This document shows, one piece after another, positions 33,557 through 44,891 of a stretch of 64,000 nt of DNA. The notes beneath the pieces are model-generated. The model was not told the origin of the DNA and did not search any database. It saw only the letters and a list, made by a program, of their open reading frames with translations. Position 1 is the first letter of the stretch, and each line of letters begins with the position of its first letter. The stretch lies in NCBI GenBank assembly GCA_029990175.1, contig JARKIP010000042.1, positions 3,844,001 through 3,908,000 of the forward strand. Direction: 5' to 3'. A program made the translations under genes and the position numbers. The stretch is from Petunia secreta (Eukaryota; Streptophyta; Magnoliopsida; Solanales; Solanaceae).

Positions 33557-34553
33557 TCCGCACTCCAGCGCACCACCCAGTGTGGGCCAACTGGCTTTCA
33601 GGGAAGTTTCCTTTACTTTTGCACTTGCTTCTTTGTCGCACTAAGGACATTGCTTAGTTTAAGTGTGGGGTGGGGAACAACCCTTTATTTATTTTTGAGG
33701 TTAGGGATGCATGGACCGTAGGATTTTCTTTTGTCACTTGGCTTTATTTTGATTTGTTTCTTGCTTTAATATATGAAAAAAATTGAAAAAAAATTAGAAA
33801 ACCAATGAAAAATTCCAAAAAGATTTTCCTTTTAGTTTTTATTAGTGGTACATGTCATCCACCCTGTGGTTTTTCTTATGGCCTCTGTTCTTTTCCACGG
33901 GGAGACCTTTGAACCGGGTAGTTTTTATTTTTAGGATTAGAATAGTTAGTATAGGTGACCCTAGACGAAGAAAATAGGTAGAATGCTAGGTGCCTTTGAT
34001 TTGTTTGATACCGGTGGACTTGAACTTGTTGCATGTGCTATTTGTGGTGTTCTTGGGTTTTAAATTGTGATGCATGCCTAGAAAAAATGGAACGACCCCC
34101 TTGAGATGCTTGAGTCCACTTGCTTGACTTTGTTGTGAACCTTTGTGCATTAGTGCTTAATTTTCCACAAGTTGCACTCTAAATGCTTGATTGAGAGTTG
34201 TTGATGGAGCCTTTTTGTGTGGATCGTGTGCAATGTGTGTGTGAGGCATATTCTTGTTTTCTCCATGTTTGCATATTGATGTCTAGAACTTGCCCCGTGT
34301 GTGTGCAAAGCAAAATCCTAGGTTTGCTCTAGTCGGAAAATGATACAGGCCTTCTTTTGATTTGCCTACCCTTACATATACACCTTGGACTTAATTGTTG
34401 TGATTTCTTTGACCTTTTGTTGGCACCCACACCCCGAGCCTACCCACTTGTTCTAAATTGTTCTCTTTTGGCCCTTTACTCCTTTAGTACTTTAATTGAT
34501 AATGTGATATTATTGTGGAGTTGTGGTTGAATATTGGGAGGTTTTTGAGTGGT
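33557..34553 (+). other. 3' UTR of A4, truncated
   Basis: Matches 11343-12355 and includes the PPT-like motif (33643-33675). It stops abruptly at GTTTTTGAGTGG, after which the family A sequence is lost. Confidence 0.7.
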
Positions 34554-36029
34554 CAAACACAACCTACTTATTGTTCAAAACTACTTATCTGAATTTTTTT
34601 TTTCAAAATAAGCACTTTTTGACAGCTTGGCCAGACATGCTCTTATTTTAGACCATAATTTTTAAAAGTCTTCCTTTATTTCTTAAATCTCATGTCAACT
34701 CAAAATATGATAAATAGGTGACGTTCGGTTTGATGTATTGGGATAAATAATCCCTATATAAGAACCTGCACACTTTAATCGAGTGTTTGGTTACCTTTTT
34801 CAATTCTTGTATAATTAAAACATGTATAACTAATACAACAATCCCTGTATAATTCTATACCTGACTCAAGCTGGTATTAGCTATACCTGGATAAAATGTA
34901 AAAAGATAAAACTCCCCATATTAGTTTCTCCAACATTCTTCATCAGATTACTACATTATCACAGGGTTTCCACATACCATGATTGGAAATGTCGGCAAAG
35001 CATCATCTACAAACTCTCATCGTGTGGAAGATTACCTATTTGATTTTATCTTCCTCTGGTGTTAGTTTTATCTTTTCTTTTTTCCTCAATTACAACAGTA
35101 GCACACTCTTTGAAGCTAAAAGCTGCGCTATTAAATTTGGGGTAATTTTGGATACCAATAACCTATTTGAAAATCTTTGTTTCTAAAAACACAAAAAAAG
35201 TGACTTAGTAAAGATTGTTAAAATTTGGTAATTTATGTATTAAGACATGCAAATTTGAATAATTGTAAACTTTAAGAAAAAGGAGTGGTTAACTGAAGGA
35301 AGGATGTGAAGGAAATCGATGCATGGTGTAGAAGATTTTAGTTCTGCTAATAGCCTACAACATAAAACCTTCATATGCTGGAAAATATTACAAAAAGTAT
35401 TTGTTGATGATGGTCACCAATTTTTTTTAATGTAGTTAACTTTGTAGATAAGTTCAGATAAGTTCTGAGTCAAGGAGTTGCAGAAGTTTGTATAAAAGTT
35501 CTATGAAGAAGCCTAAGGTTATAATTGGAAAAAATAATTATTCATTTGAAAAACAAACCATATATCATTTTTAATATAACAACCAAATACTCAACAAAAT
35601 ATGCATATATACAAACTAATCTATGTATTACTAATACATGTATTAATAATTCCTGTATAACTTCTCTGCGAACCAAACAAACCCATAAAGTGTAATGGAG
35701 GGAGTATAGAAATACTTTGCCTACTTTAGAAAAAATATAAATAACTTTAATAATTGTTACAAAACATAACAAAAAAAAAAAAACTAAAAAATGTGGGTAA
35801 TATAAAATTGCTAACCCTAGTACGTCCTTTTCCTCTTTCTCTCTCTCATAGCCACCGACCCTCCCCTTTCCCTTCTCCATTGTCAACCTTGATATTGTCG
35901 GTGTTGAGTTGTTGCTTCCATCTCTAATGACGATGCGCTACTTTTGGTGGCTTCTCCGGTGAGGTGGTGATGAGGTGTTATTGTCGCTGCTTCGTTTCGC
36001 TGATGAAACATGCTTCTACTGCTTCGTTT

Positions 36030-36250
36030 CACGGCAATGGCGAGCAGTGGTGTTGCTTCTTCATAATTCTCTGGAACGGCAAGCTATGTTGTCTTCGAGC
36101 TGTGGTGATGCTTCTTCGTAATTTTCCGGCACATCAAGCTATGTTGCCTTCGAGCTGTGATGTTGTTGCTTCATTTTTCTTCTGCACGAATAATTGTATT
36201 GACGGCGAGCTGTGATGGTGTTGCTTCGCTTTTCTCCGATGAGTTGTGTT
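36030..36250 (+). repeat. Degenerate 50-60-bp tandem repeat
   Basis: About four imperfect copies containing GAGCTGTG(A/G)TG, TTGCTTC and TTTTC(C/T)(C/T)C, for example at 36095, 36150 and 36207. It does not keep a reading frame. Confidence 0.5.
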
Positions 36251-36517
36251 GCCAGTTCTATATGATTTTTATGTCAGATTTGAAATTTTTTGAACTGTAT
36301 GCCAGCTGAATGACAACTATATGGAAACTATATTTGAGTTGTTTGTATGCCATGTTTATTAATTGTATCGCATTCATATCTTGTGTTCCGCTTGTGTATA
36401 TGTATGTATAGTTCTTCTTCTCATTCTATTATTTTCTGCTATCTTTATGGTGATTATAATAGTGCTTTTGGTGTTGGTTTGAAAGTGGGGGAATGTATGT
36501 CTATTGTTTCTCCATTA

Positions 36518-36522
36518 TATGT
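36518..36522. repeat. Target-site duplication TATGT, left copy (element D)
   Basis: TATGT at 36518-36522 and again at 47154-47158 flank the two LTRs of element D. Confidence 0.92.
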
Positions 36523-37037
36523 TGTATGGGCCTAAATCAGTTTAGGAATAAAAATCGAATTTGGATTCGAATATAAGCAATTCTTCGTATCAAAGTTGAA
36601 CAAACACACGAAAAAGATATAAATGCGGAAAAATAACTGTATTTTTATATATGATTGTGAGTACAAATTTGGGCAGAGTTTCAGTACAAATTTCTGGATC
36701 CCTATGATAAAAATGAGCTACGATTTATAGGCCTAAGAGCCTTGCCCACGTTCTCCACCATCTGCTAATGCATCTTCCCACGATCTGGTCATTAAATGAA
36801 GAAGTTAGTGGGGTAAAGTAGTGGGCTGCAAAATGACCTCGGTGGTAACGCCCCGTTGTTTGACCGAGATGGCTGCTACCGAAGCTCAGCTTACGGCTCG
36901 CCTTCGGTAGCAACCGCAGTGCCATGGCTTCGGCGGTTTGTTCAATCGCTTCGGTGCTTGTCTTTTTTGTACGTGTTCGGTCGTTAAGATTTGCATGACC
37001 GAGGCGAATCATCGCGGGTCGATTTTTACCCAATACA
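36523..37037 (-). repeat. 3' LTR of element D (515 bp)
   Basis: In minus orientation it starts TGTATTGGGT and ends AGGCCCATACA. TATAAAT on the minus strand at 36729-36723. It lacks 39 bases present in the other LTR. An 11-bp inverted repeat lies at 36874-36884 and 36902-36912. Confidence 0.92.
36723..36729 (-). promoter_or_regulatory. LTR TATA box of element D
   Basis: TATAAAT read on the minus strand, in the context GGCCTATAAATCGTAG. The corresponding site in the 5' LTR is near 46800-46806 and would drive gag-pol RNA. Confidence 0.6.
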
Positions 37038-37055
37038 GATAGTCCCCCCACTCCT
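37038..37055 (-). other. Polypurine tract of element D
   Basis: On the minus strand, GAGTGGGGGGACTATC directly precedes the 3' LTR. Confidence 0.7.
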
Positions 37056-37286
37056 CGGTCACCTACCGAGGTAACTGAGGAGTGGAGTGAAGTTTAGTGG
37101 GAAAGTGACGTGGCCTGATCTTATCCAAGTGTTTCAAAACTTGTCAACAGTTCGCGTCTCATCAGGTCACTTCCCTTGGACATGTGGCGTCCATTCGTTG
37201 GTTGCCCGAACGGTCACGCCGTAAATTTGGTCTTCCCAACGTTACAATGATGATGATGATGTCACACCACTTGATTTTTCCATACC

Positions 37287-37294
37287 TATAAATA
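37287..37294 (+). promoter_or_regulatory. TATA box of the antisense accessory gene of element D
   Basis: TATAAATA on the plus strand in the context CATACCTATAAATAAGTG, about 200 bp upstream of the proposed start codon and just inside the element next to the 3' LTR. It points away from the LTR, opposite to gag-pol. Confidence 0.6.
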
Positions 37295-37489
37295 AGTGCT
37301 TACCAAACCTTTCTTCCCACTTTCATCTTTGAACAATCAGCAGTGCCAAAAGCAAAGAACAATTTTCATACTTCTTTCAACCTCAGATTTCGAGAAAAAC
37401 TTCAATCCTTAAAGTTGCCATCATGTCTACCACCATGTCTAGGCAAGATTCGAGCGACTCAAGAGAGGATACGTGTTCCACCTACGGCC

Positions 37490-40269
37490 ATGGCCACTGT
37501 TAGTGGTGACGCCGTCGCTGCTACGCCGGTGGTCCTAGTGGCGGCGATGGAGGGTGGAGAAGTGTCTTCCGGTGTTGGGGGCCTCAAACATCGTAAGGCC
37601 AGAGCCATGCGCAACTTGGCGATGGACGAGGAGGAGGAAGCTGACGTCAGGGAGGATGACGCCATGCTTGATGACGTCTTGATTGGAAGCTTTAGTGGCG
37701 TCATCCCCAGAGGTGATGATGATGGAGGTGATGGTGAGGGCGATGACGCCCAGGGTGTTTGACGCCGTGGATGAGACCGAGGGTGGTAACGTCGCCGAGG
37801 GAGGATCTTCGGGACCGAAAATTCCCCTCGAACAAGAGCTCGAGCCCCGTCAAATAATCCCCTCCCATTTTTATAATAGTAAGGACTTAAAGCTGCAAGC
37901 CCAGACAGCCGACCAGGAAGAAAAGAATAGAAATATTCCCGTGAATACCACCGCGACCCGCATAACTCAAGCTCACATTGAGCGGGTTCGAAGGGAATGC
38001 CGATTTAGGACCGAGGTGAAAGTGATCATTCCTAATCCAACAAGCCGAGTGTGCTATCATATCGAGGGGCTATCTTTATCTTACACTTATCCTTTCACCC
38101 TCGGTTTCTCCCTCCCGGTGCACAGAGTTATTGACGACTTTTGCCGGGCCTACAACTTATGCCTGGCTCAACTTGGCCCCGGCGTCTGGAGGGTTGTCCA
38201 ATGTATGGATTGGGTGAGCACTGAGGCGGGGGTTGACTTCACCTTACAACACCTCATTTCACTCTACTACCCCTACTTCCAAAAGGCTGGGGTTGTAGTC
38301 CTAAACAACCGGGGTAAATTTGCTCTTCTTCACAAGAGTGAAGACCACGGAGACCGGGGCTGGAGTGATCGCTACATCTTGTTGGAGACAAGTGTTTTAT
38401 CCACCGAACCTAACTTCCCCTAATGGTGGAACAACACACGTAAGTATCCTTCCCTTTGCATCTCACTCCTCGGTGATTTGTTCATGTTAACTGACCTCAT
38501 TTTCTTGTTATCTCTTCAGCCAACAAGGCCGACATCGTGCCCCTTGAGGATTTGACAGAGTGGGTCAGAGCGGTGACCGAGGCTCGTAGACGCCCTGTTA
38601 GGACATGGATGAAAATGGCTGCCGAATTCGGGTTGCAATGTAAAAGGCACGGTAAGTTATTGATGGTGCTTTGTTTGGTAGGTCCCTTTAAGATTTTGGT
38701 TTTACTTCATTGACTTTCCTTCCCTCGGTACTAGGTTTTCTAAACCGTGCTATCAACACCAAGAAGAGTAAGAAGAAGAAGAAGGGAGAGAAGAAGAAGA
38801 AATATGGGGAGAAAACCGAGTAAGATGATAATCTGGCTGCGGTGGCTGGAGAATTTAAAGGGTTGAAGGCTTCCAAGTCTTCAAAAGCTTTTAAGGGAGC
38901 CCCCGGCCAAGGGACCTCTAAAGGTAATATTTAACCTCGGTTGGTATCATCAAGTGTTGTTCCTTTTTTTTTTGTTGCTTTCTTATTCTAATTTCTTCCA
39001 GTATCGCAGGCGTGAAGAGGAAGAGGGCCACTTCAAAGAAATCCTCCCGTTTGGTGGCTCCCCGAACCGAGGCGGAAATCCCTCCTCAACCCGTGGCGGC
39101 GGTTGAGAGGCGTCGAGGATTGATTACCGAGCCTGATGATGCAACTGCTGAGGCTTTGGTTCAGAGGGATGTTGAGTTCATTGACCTCGAGGACCAAGAG
39201 CCTGGATCCGAGGTAGCAGTCGCCAAAGCTAAGGGAAAGGCCAAAGTCGTGGAGGCTGGCACTGCTACATTTGACGAGGGGTCGGCACCGGGGCGGTTAG
39301 GTCGCATCCCGAACCCGCGAGGATTTCATCCTCGGTGGGGTCTTATTAGAGACTTGAAGTGCCGATTTCCTCAAATTTGATAGCTTGCAGCCGAGGCGAT
39401 ATCTTAAGCGTCACGCCTTTGTTGGGGCCGACCGAGGATAAGGTTGTGCAGGAGTTTTCTTCTGGCCAACTATACAACACTATGGCCGCCAATGCTATGA
39501 GGGTAAGCTTCACCACACTTGAACTATGCTTTTTTAAAAGAAATTTCATCTTTACCTTCGGTTCGCAGCTGACTCTGATTCTTTAATTTTTGCTCAGAGT
39601 TTCATCCTATCAATGAGGGCTATCGAGGTTGAATCCTCGAGGACTGAAAAGGTTCGGCGCGTGGCTCGGCTATGGGACCAGCAAAAGAAAAAATTCAGCG
39701 CACAAATAGCTTCGCTAAAGGCTGACTTGTCCAAGTCCCAGTCCGACCTGCGTGGAGCCGAGGCGGCTTCCGAGGCTAAAATCAAAATCCTTGGTGATGG
39801 CTTCCAGGTTGAGCGCTTGAGGCTGGAAGACGAAGCTGCGAGGCTGGGTGCCGAATTGTCTCAAACAAAGGCCGAGGATGTGAATATGGCCAAAAATCAT
39901 CATGAACAGCTGAAGACGCATCTGCTCCATATCAAGAAGCTGGAGATTGAGAACTCCAAGCTTTCAGTTAAAGATGCTAAGATTGAAGCCCTTCAAGATG
40001 AGATTGCTGATCGAAATAGTAGGGCTGCACTCAAGGTCAAGAGGGCCGAGCTGGACAAGCGATGGGCCATTATCAAGTCTCGGCTGAAGCTGCTCAAGCG
40101 ATGCCGCGCCGAGGAGATCGACTTAGATGAGGAGATTGCGAAAGCCGAGGTTAAATCGGTAGAAGCCCAAGCGATTATTGATGAACTCCCATCAAGTGAA
40201 GCCTCGAGTGGCGATGAAGATGAAGAAGATGATGAAGATGCCGAGGGGGGGCTCCGAGGATGGAGGTAA
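37490..40269 (+). pseudogene. Antisense accessory gene of element D: gypsy-type transposon domain plus coiled coil, five exons
   Basis: The start is probably the ATG at 37490 (GCCATGGCC). Predicted introns, all GT-AG: 38440-38519, 38652-38734, 38924-39001 and 39503-39597 (78-95 bp). The first exon carries an acidic segment and then a domain (about 37990-38380, TYPFTLGFSLPVHRVIDDFC and GVVVLNNRGKFALL) that I recognise from memory as the Pfam putative gypsy-type transposon family (Transposase_28). Exons 3-4 are Lys-rich; the last (39598-40269) is a long heptad-rich coiled coil with an acidic end. Lesions: a frameshift near 37745, TAA at 38421 and TAA near 38820. It resembles antisense extra ORFs reported in some Tat elements. 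Function unknown. Confidence 0.7.
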
Positions 40270-41008
40270 TTCTCCCGAGGCATAGACTTCTTGTAGCATT
40301 GTTTTGTAAGCCTTCGGGCTTTTACGCTTGTATTTTGGACCTTCGGGTCATTTTTTGAATGTAAATATTCCCAGCCTTCGGGCCTTTTTAATGAAAGACT
40401 ATTTATGCCTTTACTTCGTGTGTTGGTTTTTTTACATATACCGAACACTTTGTCGAAAAAAAATAATATGCTTGCAAGACTTAACTGAATTTAATCGATG
40501 GAAAGTTAGGACGACGTCTCGCCCTTGAGTCGATGCATTGTGAAGCTTCGGAATGCAAGATTTACACGGATAAACTAGTTGAAATCAAAGTCATTTTATT
40601 GATATCAACGAGCCAGAAATTGGCTATTTACATAGAACTAAGTCAAAGCGGACCTTGGGTGAGAAACAAATTTTCAATAAAAGCAAATTGATAATATGCC
40701 GCTACCGGGCTGATTTATAATGTACTAAATCTAATCCTCGGGCGCAAGTCCCCGGTTGTCGGATAGATAAGCTTCGATTGGGAGGCTCGATGTCGACCTC
40801 GATGTCAACCCTTCCTACTCCCCCCCAGTGTTCGGTTGTGAATCTTGATGAAGATCCGAGCACTGGAAATCGTTCGGTTCGCTTCCTGAAAAGGTCAAGC
40901 AAGAAGATGGAACGAGGAGTAAGTTAGTACATTTTCGATCAATGCCATGGGAGCGTTGTTCGGCTCGGGGCTGTTGAGTTTAAAAAGATAGAAAAGTATT
41001 TACCTTGA
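40270..41008. other. Region between antisense gene and pol end of element D
   Basis: No gene. The plus-strand 3' UTR of the accessory gene holds three C(TTCG)G hairpins at 40308-40321, 40338-40349 and 40374-40383, with AATGAAAG and AATATT signals near 40390. The rest contains no recognisable feature. Confidence 0.5.
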
Positions 41009-42092
41009 CTAGAAGTAGTACCGCTTCAGATTGGAGATATTCCAATTCCGAGGTTTGGGTTCTCCTTGCAGATTCTCGATTTGATAAGATCCCTTTCCAA
41101 CGATTGCCTTGACTCTATAGGGTCCTTCCCAATTTGCAATAAGCTTCCCCCCGTTATCTTCCTTTGTTGATTGGTTCACAGTTTTCAGCACATAGTCTCC
41201 AACTTTGAAGTCCCTGAATTTGGCTTTTACCGATATGCCTTTTTTGGGAACCTAGCCGAACCAAAGCTAATTCCCTTTTTTCTTCGAGCAGATCTAGCTC
41301 TATGCGCATTGCCTCTTGGTTGGCATATTCGGCAGTGTGAGCGTACCGAAGACTTGGTTCGCCCACTTCTACGGGGATGAGGGAATCCATGCCATAAGCT
41401 AGTGAGAAAGGAGTCTCACCGGTGCTGTTCTTCTCCGTTGTTCGCATGGCCCATAACAACCCCGGTGACTCCTCGGGCCAAGGACCTTTTTTCTCATCGA
41501 GTCTCTTCTTGAGATTTTCAATTATAATTCTATTTGAAGACTCAGCTTGGCCATTGGCACTTGGGTGATAAGGAGTCGAGGCAATTCTTTTGATCCCCCA
41601 CTGCTTGAAGAAATCAGTGATAGCTACCCCCATGAATTGTTTACCGTTGTCACAAGCAATTTCTCTTGGGACGCCGAACCTGTAGATGATGTTCTTTTTG
41701 ATGAAGTCGATTACTTGTTTTTGCTTTACCTCGGTGAGAGCCGCCGCTTCCACCTATTTTATGAAGTAATCGGTCAACACCAATATGAAACGAACACCAC
41801 CCTTTTCCTTGGGCAATGGTCCAATGATGTCCATTCCCCATTTCATGAAGGGCCATGGTGATACCACTGAATGTAGAGGCTCGGCCTGTTGGTGGATCAT
41901 CCGCCCATGGCGTTGGCACTTATCACATTTCTGCACGAAGGCTTTCACATCGGCACTGATTGTGGGCCAATAATACCCAGCTCTTAATAATTTACGCACC
42001 AAGGACATTCCCCCGGAGTGGTTCCCACACTCGCCCTCGTGCACTTCAGCCATCACGTATCTTGCCTCATCGGTACCCAAACACTTGGCCAT
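41009..42092 (-). pseudogene. Integrase of element D
   Basis: The zinc-binding domain (HEGECGNHSG to CDKCQRHG) and the first catalytic Asp (WGMDIIGPLP) lie in 42092-41754. TAG at 41754-41756 interrupts YFIK-VEAAA, where relatives have Trp (TGG to TAG). The second Asp (IACDNGKQF) and Glu (QAESSNR) lie in 41753-41260. A frameshift near 41250 precedes the C-terminal piece (NWEGPYRV, 41191-41009), which ends in a typical Tat tail (NLKRYYF). Inactive. Confidence 0.87.
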
Positions 42093-42120
42093 CGGGCCGC
42101 AATATAACCTTTTATATAGG

Positions 42121-43903
42121 TTACCCTCGATAAGGTGATACGAGGCTGCTTGGGTCCTTAACTTCTTTGCTTCTTTTTTTGTCTTGGGGGACAGTCCCCG
42201 AGTCGAAGTAAGAGATGAACTTACTTCGCCAATCCCATCGGTTGTCCACTGCGTTAACTTGCAACTTCATCTCTCTCATTTGTGCGGACAGCAGCCGAAC
42301 CACTAAGTCAGTCCCCGAGTGAGCTTCGTCGATCGCCGAACCAAGATTTGGCAAAGCATCAACCTCGGTATTTTCCTCCCGAGGCACTTGTTTACCTCGC
42401 CATTCTTGGAATTGTGCCAAGATCCTTTGTGCTTGATCTAAGTATAATTGCATTCTGGGCTCCCGAGCCGTATAATCACCGAGGACCTGGTTCACTACCA
42501 ACTGTGAATCACACCTCAGTTCGATTCTTTCAACCCCCATTTCCTTAGCCAGCTCCAAACCTGCAAAAAGCTGCCTCATATTCTGCCTCGTTATTGGTTA
42601 CTTTCTTGAACCGAACCGAGTGCCTATCTTTCTCCCCGGTGGGTGCTCTCAAGACTATGCCTAACCCTGAAACTTTGGAGTTTGTTGCTCCATCGGTGTA
42701 AAGTATCCCTAGTCCCGAAGAGGTTCCTTTTTCCATGGAGTTTTCCTTTTCCGCCTCGGGCAAAATTCCAATACTAAAATCAGCCACGAAGTCTGCCAAG
42801 ACTTGAGACTTAATGGCAGTCCGAGTTTGATAGGTAATGTCATACTCGCTTAACTCTACCGCCCATTTGGATAACCTCCCTGATAACTCCGGTTTATGCA
42901 GTATACTCCTTAAAGGGAAGGTTGAAACTACTGCTATTGGGTGACATTGAAAATATGGTCGTAGTTTCCGAGCAGTAACAAGTAAAGCAAGTTCTAATTT
43001 CTCCAAATGTGGATACCTGGTTTCAGTGTCGAGGAGTGCCTTGCTCACATAATAGATGGGCTGTTGTTTGCCATCTTCTTCCCGAACCAGCACAGCGCTG
43101 ACTGACACCTCGGACACCGCCAAGTAGACCAGCAATGTTTCACCTTCTTTTGGCTTGGCAAGCAACGATGCGTTAGCCAAATATTGTTTCAAATATTTCA
43201 ACGCTTGTTTACACTCCGGTGTCCATTCGAAGTGATTGTTTTTTCTCAAAACGGAGAAGAACTTGTGGCATCGCTCTAAGAACCTTGAGATGAACCGATT
43301 CAAGGCGGCGACTCGGCCAGTCAAGCATTGAACTTTTTTCACCCCGGTTAGCTCCTCGGGGATCTCTTCGATAGCTTTGATTTTATCTGGGTTAGCCTCG
43401 ATGCCTCGTTCAGAGACAATGAATCCCAAGAATTTGCCTGATTCAACGCCGAAGGCACACTTCTCAGGGTTCAACTTCATGCCGTATTGCCTCAACACAG
43501 CAAAGGCTTCCCTCAGATGGTTCACATGATCCTCCATTTGGATTGATTTGATGAGCATATCGTCTATGTAGACCTCCATAGACTTTCCAATATATTCTTT
43601 AAACATGCGACACACCAACCTTTGGTAGGTCGCCCCGGCATTCTTCAAACCGAAGGGCATCACCATGTAACAGAAGGTACCTCGGTCAGTGATGAACGAG
43701 GTCTTCTCTTCATCCTTTGGATCCATGAGGATCTGATTATAGCCCGAATATGCATCCAAGAAGGTCAGTAGTTTGTGTCCAGCCGTGGAGTCTATTAACC
43801 TGTCAATTTGTGGCAGTGGATATGAATCTTTGGGGCAAGCTTTGTTTAAGTCAGTGTAGTCTACACACATTCTCCACTTGCCATTCTTCTTCGGTACAAC
43901 CAC
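42121..43903 (-). pseudogene. RT and dual RNase H of element D
   Basis: The RT has a YIDD box (EVYIDDMLIKS, about 43580), followed by a degenerate gypsy RNase H (VYLAVSEVSVSAVLV). A second, archaeal-type RNase H starts at LYTDGATN and continues after a frameshift near 42570 as CDSQLVVNQVLGDY (42579-42121). The two-RNase-H arrangement is known from the Tat lineage. A frameshift near 43905 separates RT from its N-terminal part. Confidence 0.88.
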
Positions 43904-44210
43904 AACATTGGCCAGCCATTCGGGGGTATTTCACCTCTCTTATGAAACCATTTTCTTGTAGCTTGGCGGTTTCATCCTCGATCGCCTTCTTTTTGACCCC
44001 CGCATGAGGTCTTTTCTTCTGCTTCACCGGGGTGAATTTTGGATCCACATTCAGTTTGTGGGCCATGATCTCCGGATCGATACCCGTCATGTCTGAATGG
44101 GACCAAGCAAAACAATCATGGTTGGACTTCAAAACTTCTATAATCGCCTTTTTTGACTCCGGGTCCAACTCCGAGCCGACAAACACTTTCCTATCGGGGA
44201 AATGTTTCAA
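43851..44210 (-). pseudogene. RT N-terminal and linker region of element D
   Basis: Includes the CFAWSHSDMTGIDPEIMAHKL block that precedes RT in Tat elements and the start of RT (ETAKLQENGFIREVKYP). It is out of frame with the main RT segment. Confidence 0.8.
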
Positions 44211-44342
44211 TAGGGAGAAAGACTCCAGTTCTTCAACAGGTGAGTCCTCGGCCTTTTGCTTCCGAGGCTCTTGAATACAGGCTGGAATCTTTTCGACTTC
44301 TCCTCGGGCGTCCTCCCCGCTTGACCTCGGTTCCTGTCGTTG

Positions 44343-44891
44343 CTATTGCTTTGGCCCGATCGGGGCGACTCCACTCTTTAATGCAACCAAATAGCACTCC
44401 CTTGCTACTCGTTGCTCCTCTTTGATTGATCGAACTCCCCAAGGCATAGGGAATTTAATCACTTGATGCAAGGTGGAGGGGACAGCTTCCATGGAGTGGA
44501 TCCATGGCCTTCCGAGGATCACATTGTAGGCTAGATCCTCGGGCATGACTTGGAACAGTGTTTCTTTGGTAACCCCCTCGGCGAATGTCTTGAGTGTGAT
44601 CTCACCCAACGTTTTCTCCGTGGAGTTGTTGAAGCCAGCTGACACTATTGATTTGGGGACAACTTCCCCTTTCAGCCACATTTTCTTAACAGCCCCGTAG
44701 CTGATTATATTGACTGAGCTACCGGGGTCGATCAAGACTCTTTTGATGTCAGAGTCGTTGATTCTAAGCATGATAACTAAAGCATCGTGATGGGGAAACA
44801 TCATCCCATCACAGTCATCATCGTCAAACACAATGTCTTTGCCCGAGCCTCCAACTCGGGTTATTTTCTCCATGGTGATGGAGAGCTGCAC
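44343..44891 (-). pseudogene. Protease of element D
   Basis: Retropepsin-like domain with LIDPGSSVNIIS as the active-site region, where the usual D-S/T-G is D-P-G. Later blocks are typical (GEITLKTF, YNVILGRPWIH). An uncommon active site; many Tat relatives have DGGSS here, so the Pro may be a substitution. It would process gag-pol. Confidence 0.75.

Larger units (their letters stand above)
30920..34553 (+). mobile_element. Rearranged family A fragment A4
   Basis: Two pieces of 3' family A sequence joined in an abnormal order: 3' untranslated region (like 11888-13200) ending in the polypurine tract, then accessory ORF and its own 3' untranslated region (like 2340-12360). The join at about 32222-32236 is between AAGTGTGGG(GTGGTG) and a GATGGGGTGGTG in the accessory intron. 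It is cut at 34553 by unrelated AT-rich sequence. There is no LTR. Confidence 0.85.
34554..36522. other. AT-rich non-element sequence left of element D, with MITE-like relics
   Basis: No gene is supported. The stretch 34630-34720 (AAAAGTCTTCCTTTATTTC, CATGTCAACTC) and GGAGGGAGTA at about 35697 look like the two sides of an old Stowaway-type MITE. Between them lies sequence with loosely inverted ends (GTTCGGTTTGATGTATT near 34723 and ACCAAACAAACCC near 35672) and repeated TGTATAA motifs, possibly another non-autonomous DNA element. Short ORFs here show no recognisable domains. The sequence ends at TSD TATGT. Confidence 0.35.
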
